Assembly: GCF_013204885.1 (NCBI RefSeq)
Contig: NZ_JABMKX010000011.1
Span: forward strand, 186,001-250,000
Direction: 5' to 3'
Source of the DNA: Paenibacillus tritici
GTDB taxonomy: Bacteria > Bacillota > Bacilli > Paenibacillales > Paenibacillaceae
DNA length: 64,000 nt
Part shown: positions 60,503-64,000 of the stretch, piece by piece
How positions within the stretch are numbered: the first letter of the stretch is position 1
Layout of the letters: each line of letters begins with the position of its first letter
The notes under the pieces: model-generated
Databases searched by the model: none
What the model was told of the DNA's origin: nothing
Seen by the model: only the letters and a program-made list of their open reading frames with translations
Program-made: the position numbers and the translations under genes

Positions 60503-61357
60503 TTGTATTTCTACAAAGAAGGTTTGATCAATAACATTGTGGTGGACAAACCCGATCCGGCCGCTGCCAAAGTGCTTCAGGAAATCTTAGGCGGTCATTA
60601 CGGAGAGATGCGGACCATGATGCAGTATTTTTTCCAAAGCAGTAACTTTCGCGGCAAAGAAACCCAGTTCCGTGATTTAATGCGGGGGGTATTCCTGGAA
60701 GAGATCGCCCACGTTGATCTGGTACAGCATACCATTAACCAGCTGTTGAACGGTTCCGGTGAAGATCAGGTCGGAAATGGGGGCGGGGAGGGTGCCCCTC
60801 TCGAAGTGGCTGCGAAACATGCGAATCCCCATCATTATATTATGGGAGCACAAGCCTCATTGCCTGTGGATGCGATGGGTAATCCGTGGCTCGGAAATTA
60901 TGTCTATAGTCATGGGAATCTGATCAGTGACCTCTTGGACAATGTTGTACTTGAATCGACTGGTGTGCTGCAGAAAACCCGGATTTACGAGATGAGCTCC
61001 AATCAAACCTTCCGCGAGACACTCGCCTTCCTGATTGTTCGCGATAATGCCCACCAAAATGCTTTTGCCAAGGCTCTGGAGACTCTGGGCGTGAATTGGG
61101 GAAATGTCTTCCCTGTTCCGAACTATGACATTAACAAGTATCCCGAGTGCCGCAAATTTGTAGATATGGGCTACCATAATGCCCAATTCAATTTCAGCCT
61201 GGACCCGACAAGGATGGCAGAAATATTCCAAGGCACTTCTCCAAGCCGTAATAAAGGCAATCTGGAGGTAGTTCCGCCTCCACCAGGCTTCCCTGTACCT
61301 GTTATGCCGGAGATGCCGAATGAACATAGTCCTGGTCTGCACGACATGAATGCCTGA
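60503..61357 (+). CDS. Manganese catalase (CotJC-like)
   Basis: 284 residues of the dimanganese catalase family. The ferritin-like bundle carries the Mn ligands: Glu in 'GGHYGEMRTMMQYFFQS' (about 36), Glu/His in 'FLEEIAHVDLVQHTI' (about 66-72) and Glu/His in the second pair of helices ('NVVLESTGVLQKTRIYEM', 'RDNAHQNAFAKAL'). The tail is Pro-rich ('VVPPPPGFPVPVMPEMP'). It disproportionates hydrogen peroxide; related CotJC proteins sit in spore coats. TTG start with AAGGAGG eight bases upstream. Monocistronic. Confidence 0.92.
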   Translation: MYFYKEGLINNIVVDKPDPAAAKVLQEILGGHYGEMRTMMQYFFQSSNFRGKETQFRDLMRGVFLEEIAHVDLVQHTINQLLNGSGEDQVGNGGGEGAPLEVAAKHANPHHYIMGAQASLPVDAMGNPWLGNYVYSHGNLISDLLDNVVLESTGVLQKTRIYEMSSNQTFRETLAFLIVRDNAHQNAFAKALETLGVNWGNVFPVPNYDINKYPECRKFVDMGYHNAQFNFSLDPTRMAEIFQGTSPSRNKGNLEVVPPPPGFPVPVMPEMPNEHSPGLHDMNA

Positions 61358-61405
61358 GCTGGATACTGGAGAAAATGAGCAAACGCTTTGTCCTTTATTC
61401 CTGCG

Positions 61406-61437
61406 TAAAAGGCCCGCGAAAGATCGCGGGCCTTTTA
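61406..61437. terminator. Bidirectional terminator between Mn catalase and Ku
   Basis: A perfect 14-bp stem (TAAAAGGCCCGCGA/TCGCGGGCCTTTTA) with a 4-base loop, A and T tracts at both ends. Confidence 0.92.
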
Positions 61438-61470
61438 CTTCATCCTTTTACCGGTGAGCTGCTGTTCGGA

Positions 61471-62316
61471 TTACGCTCCGGTACGTTTAGACCGGGCCGC
61501 TGAACGGCTCTTGGAGGATTTGCTGCTCCCCTTGTCCGGTTCTTCAAGAGGCCTTAGCTGCTTCAGGCTGGCCTGGAGGGCATCCATCAGATCTAGTACA
61601 TTGGTTGCCTTATCTTCAGGAGCGACTTGCACTTCCTTGCCGTCCATCTTATCCTTAATCGCTGTACGCAAACGTTCTTTATATTCATTCCTGTATTTCT
61701 CGGGTTCAAAATTCCCCGTTAGCCCCTCAATAAGCATTTTGGCCATGTCCAGTTCTCTGCGGTCTACCTTCTCCTTATCCGGCAAGTCTGGAATTTGGCT
61801 GGGATCGCGAAGTTCTTCATCATAGAACATCGTTGCCAGACAGAGTACCCCATCAATCACTCTTACAGCGGCCAAGCTGCTTTTCTGCCGGATCGTTACA
61901 TGGGCTACACCAATTTTATGTGTGGACTCAAGTGCACTTACAAGCAGCTTATACACATGCTGACCCGTCTCCTCCGGAGACAGGTAATAGGTTTTTTGAT
62001 AATAGACGGGGTCGATTTCAGTCAGATCTACAAAATCCACAATACGAATCTCACGCGAGGTTTCCGAAGCCAAGTCCTCTAATTCCTGATGCTCAAACGT
62101 AACATAATGCCCTTCCTTATATTCATAGCCCTTCACAATGTCGTTCCAGGGAACCTCTTGCTCACATTTGGCACAGGTGCGTTTATAGTGGATGGGCTCC
62201 TTATGCTCCCGGTGGAGCAACCGCAGTGGAATATCCTTGTCCTCAGTAGACGAATACATCTTGACAGGAACATGTACCAGACCGAAGCTGACTGCCCCTT
62301 TCCAGATGGCCTGCAT
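61471..62316 (-). CDS. ku: Ku DNA end-binding protein (NHEJ)
   Basis: About 281 residues. 'MQAIWKGAVSFGLVHVPVKMY' is the canonical bacterial Ku N-terminus; 'RTCAKCEQEVPWNDIVKGYEY' and 'QKTYYLSPEE', 'ELDMAKMLIEGLTGNFEPEKYRNEY' complete the core ring domain; a Ser/Lys/Arg-rich tail ('SSKSSKSRSAARSKRTGA') may contact DNA. ATG 62316 has AAGGAGG upstream; the longer frame is rejected. Bacterial Ku homodimers bind broken DNA ends and recruit LigD, important in germinating spores. No ligD gene is in the window. Confidence 0.95.
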   Translation of the reverse strand: MQAIWKGAVSFGLVHVPVKMYSSTEDKDIPLRLLHREHKEPIHYKRTCAKCEQEVPWNDIVKGYEYKEGHYVTFEHQELEDLASETSREIRIVDFVDLTEIDPVYYQKTYYLSPEETGQHVYKLLVSALESTHKIGVAHVTIRQKSSLAAVRVIDGVLCLATMFYDEELRDPSQIPDLPDKEKVDRRELDMAKMLIEGLTGNFEPEKYRNEYKERLRTAIKDKMDGKEVQVAPEDKATNVLDLMDALQASLKQLRPLEEPDKGSSKSSKSRSAARSKRTGA

Positions 62317-62474
62317 AATGGCAACCTCCTTCATGTGATCATTGTTGCCATTCATTAACCTCATAGGACAATCCGCAATCAAGAGAATAATATGTTTTTA
62401 TGTTTATTTTCTACCAGACAAGTGTACTAATGTATTGACAAAAATTATTAAACCAACATGGAGGAGAAGTGATT

Positions 62475-62663
62475 ATGGCTAAAGAATTGGCATTGCATGA
62501 GCAACTCGAAGTACATGAGCTTCTGACCCTGAGAACCTCTTGTGCCACCAAAGCTGTTACTATGCTGGAGCTCGTCAAAGACGATAAGCTCAAAGCACTA
62601 ATTGAAGATGATCTTAAAAACTCGTCAAAAGCAATTGAAGAATTGACATCACTACTAAAATAG
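62475..62663 (+). CDS. CotF-like N-terminal-half protein
   Basis: 62 residues, helical: 'LALHEQLEVHELLTLRTSCATKAVTMLELVKDDKLKALIEDDLKNSS' (matched by parts) corresponds to the first half of the full CotF protein at 59802 ('WHETLELHELTAYQSNQLTLFKMVLEDVKD'). GGAGGAG precedes the ATG. It lies 12 bases before a gene for the other half; the two surely form an operon and probably a complex. Confidence 0.8.
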   Translation: MAKELALHEQLEVHELLTLRTSCATKAVTMLELVKDDKLKALIEDDLKNSSKAIEELTSLLK

Positions 62664-62675
62664 GAGGTTCAACTT

Positions 62676-62984
62676 ATGCCAACAACAACCAAAACAAAAG
62701 AAATGCTGGTCAAAGCCATTGCCCCTATGGATGATCTTGCGATCGCTACCGACATGCTGTTGTCCGCCAAAGCCGCTGTCCGCAGCTACGCTATTGCACT
62801 TACCGAAACCGCAACGCCCAAAGTGCACAAAGTTCTCAAGGCCCAGCTGGATACCGCGATTAAGACGCATCAGAGCATTGCCGCCTATATGATTGAGAAT
62901 GAAATGTACCACCCTTACGATTTCACGGGACAAGTGGTGCATGATGTGAAGAAAGCTGAAACTGCGCTTGAGCTGTTAAAATAA
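62676..62984 (+). CDS. CotF-like C-terminal-half spore coat protein
   Basis: 102 residues. 'MLLSAKAAVRSYAIALTETATPKVHKVLKAQLDTAI' and 'ENEMYHPYDFTGQVVHDVKKAETAL' match the second half of the CotF protein at 59802 ('FAKTAVRSYAIGITETATQKLRE', 'ERGLYPAYDLPKLL'). AGGAGG eight bases before the ATG. Second gene of the split-CotF pair. Confidence 0.85.
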   Translation: MPTTTKTKEMLVKAIAPMDDLAIATDMLLSAKAAVRSYAIALTETATPKVHKVLKAQLDTAIKTHQSIAAYMIENEMYHPYDFTGQVVHDVKKAETALELLK

Positions 62985-63000
62985 TAGACTAAGACACATC

Positions 63001-63035
63001 AGAACACACCGCCAATTTTCTTAGCGGTGTGTTCT
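63001..63035. terminator. Terminator-like hairpin after split CotF genes
   Basis: A perfect 12-bp stem AGAACACACCGC/GCGGTGTGTTCT with an 11-base loop, between converging genes; T-tracts are poor on both sides. Confidence 0.55.
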
Positions 63036-63086
63036 ATTACGATAGTATGGTGGGTATGTTATGTGATATTCACCATAAGGTGAAGG

Positions 63087-64000
63087 TCATATTTTCTGTT
63101 TCTCTACCATTGTGTAATAAATCCCCCTTCGGGCGTACAGTTCAGCCGGACTGCCCTGCTCTACAATTTGTCCCTTCTCAACAACCAGGATGATATCCGC
63201 ACTCTTCACAGTGGACAGCCGGTGTGCGATCACCAGTATAGTCTGCTTCCCCTTCAGGTTCAGTAAGGTATCATTTAGGTCACTCTCCGTAATGGCATCC
63301 AGAGCTGAGGTATACTCATCCAGCATGAGAATCCGGGGTTCATTCATAAATGCCCTGGCTAATAGAATCCGCTGGATTTCGCCACCAGAGAGATTGTCTC
63401 CGTGGCCCTCGACCTTCTTATCATATTGCTCAGGCATGGCTTGAACAAATGTATTGACATGAGCCATTTCAACAGCAGCATTGAATCTGAGCCATGTCTC
63501 TTCATCCATATCTTCCTTTTGCAGCGGGTAAATAATATTGTCCAGAATGGACTTATTCCATAGGACTCCCTTTTGCGGGGAATAGCCGACATATTGTCTG
63601 AGTTCATGAAGATCCAGCTCCTTGATCGGTACGCCGTCCAGGCATATCTCTCCTTCATCAGGCTCTATGTACCTGTGGATGAGCTCGAAAATCGTAGATT
63701 TCCCTGAGCCGCTTAAACCAATAATTCCCACGAAGGCTCCTGGCTGAATGTCCAGATTGAAGTCTGTGATCCCAAAAGAATCTTCAGGAGCGTACCGGTA
63801 GGATACATTTCTCATCTGCAGAAGGGGGACACGGCTATAATCAGGAGCTCTAGCTCCCGATTCGATTTTCTCCAGTTCAAGGATGTCATTCAGGTTATTT
63901 ATAATAACCGTCATCCGGCTCCTGTCCATATTCAGCGTAAACAGTGACTTGAAGATGTTATATAGCCTTGGAAGAATAACAATGAATGCCAGTAACGTGC
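63087..64000 (-). CDS. ABC exporter (membrane-ATPase fusion), N-terminus cut by window edge
   Basis: The frame is open to base 64000, so the N-terminal membrane domain is missing; about 304 residues are visible. The last part of the transmembrane domain ('FIVILPRLYNIFKSLFTLN', 'MTVIINNLNDILELEKI') leads to a complete ATPase domain: Walker A 'GLSGSGKST', Q-loop 'VGYSPQKG', signature 'LSGGEIQRI', Walker B 'ILMLDEYTS' and H-loop 'IAHRLS'. This is a type IV half-exporter of the MsbA/LmrA/bacteriocin-export group. Substrate unknown; its neighbours beyond the edge would tell. Confidence 0.88.
   Translation of the reverse strand, partial: TLLAFIVILPRLYNIFKSLFTLNMDRSRMTVIINNLNDILELEKIESGARAPDYSRVPLLQMRNVSYRYAPEDSFGITDFNLDIQPGAFVGIIGLSGSGKSTIFELIHRYIEPDEGEICLDGVPIKELDLHELRQYVGYSPQKGVLWNKSILDNIIYPLQKEDMDEETWLRFNAAVEMAHVNTFVQAMPEQYDKKVEGHGDNLSGGEIQRILLARAFMNEPRILMLDEYTSALDAITESDLNDTLLNLKGKQTILVIAHRLSTVKSADIILVVEKGQIVEQGSPAELYARRGIYYTMVEKQKI

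Noticed and set aside
1..64000. CRISPR arrays, insertion sequences, phage genes, tRNA or rRNA genes
   Set aside because: I saw no regular spacer-repeat array, transposase, integrase or RNA gene; only short palindromes and one 18-base repeat.

Overview
The window looks like the chromosome of a spore-forming, soil- or plant-associated low-GC Gram-positive, most likely Paenibacillus. The evidence is the gene style: several carbohydrate ABC uptake loci without their own ATPase, each paired with a YesN-type response regulator and an HPHFxYN sensor kinase; lipoprotein solute-binding proteins; strong AGGAGG ribosome sites with frequent TTG/GTG starts; CotF-type coat proteins; a manganese catalase and a bacterial Ku. 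Species is inference; no rRNA or tRNA gene was recognised.

Region 1 (1-14.6 kb, minus strand) is one end of a nonribosomal peptide/polyketide cluster read right to left and running off the left edge. Its order is a BtrH-like protein, a beta-rich unknown, a C-A-T-E NRPS module whose adenylation pocket reads as an Asn code, an APS-kinase-like protein, a fusion of a ClbP/ZmaM-type serine peptidase with an ABC exporter, a discrete acyltransferase, and a 3-hydroxyacyl-CoA dehydrogenase/ACP/acyl-CoA dehydrogenase trio of the kind that makes ACP-bound unusual extender units, then a partial unknown. The logic is a prodrug: an N-acyl-D-Asn cap is installed by the NRPS and cleaved during or after export by the fused peptidase.

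Region 2 (14.9-16.5 kb) is a BCCT osmolyte transporter. Region 3 (16.8-30.9 kb) is a beta-mannan locus: secreted GH5 mannanase with linker and C-terminal binding module, ABC import (binding protein, two permeases), intracellular GH113 mannanase, cellobiose-2-epimerase-like enzyme and two GH130 enzymes. Together these give a mannobiose to mannosyl-glucose to mannose-1-phosphate route. Control is by a response regulator, and by a sensor kinase co-transcribed with a second, paralogous binding protein.

Region 4 (31.1-34.2 kb) is arsR-arsB-arsC plus a truncated arsM remnant and a second coding remnant. Region 5 (34.2-49.3 kb) has two GH172 (DUF2961) genes, a GH32 enzyme, two complete binding-protein/permease sets, a LacI regulator and a two-component system: probably a fructan or difructose-anhydride uptake locus. 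Two LacI-type palindromes flank the promoter of its first gene.

Region 6 (49.3-64 kb) is mixed. It holds a secreted serine hydrolase, an alanyl-tRNA-editing-domain fragment, an M23 lipoprotein divergent from an OmpR/histidine-kinase pair, a MFS exporter / TetX-like flavin monooxygenase / TetR resistance-type operon with a visible promoter-operator, sporulation-type genes (full-length and split CotF, Mn catalase), Ku, and the start of an ABC exporter cut by the right edge.
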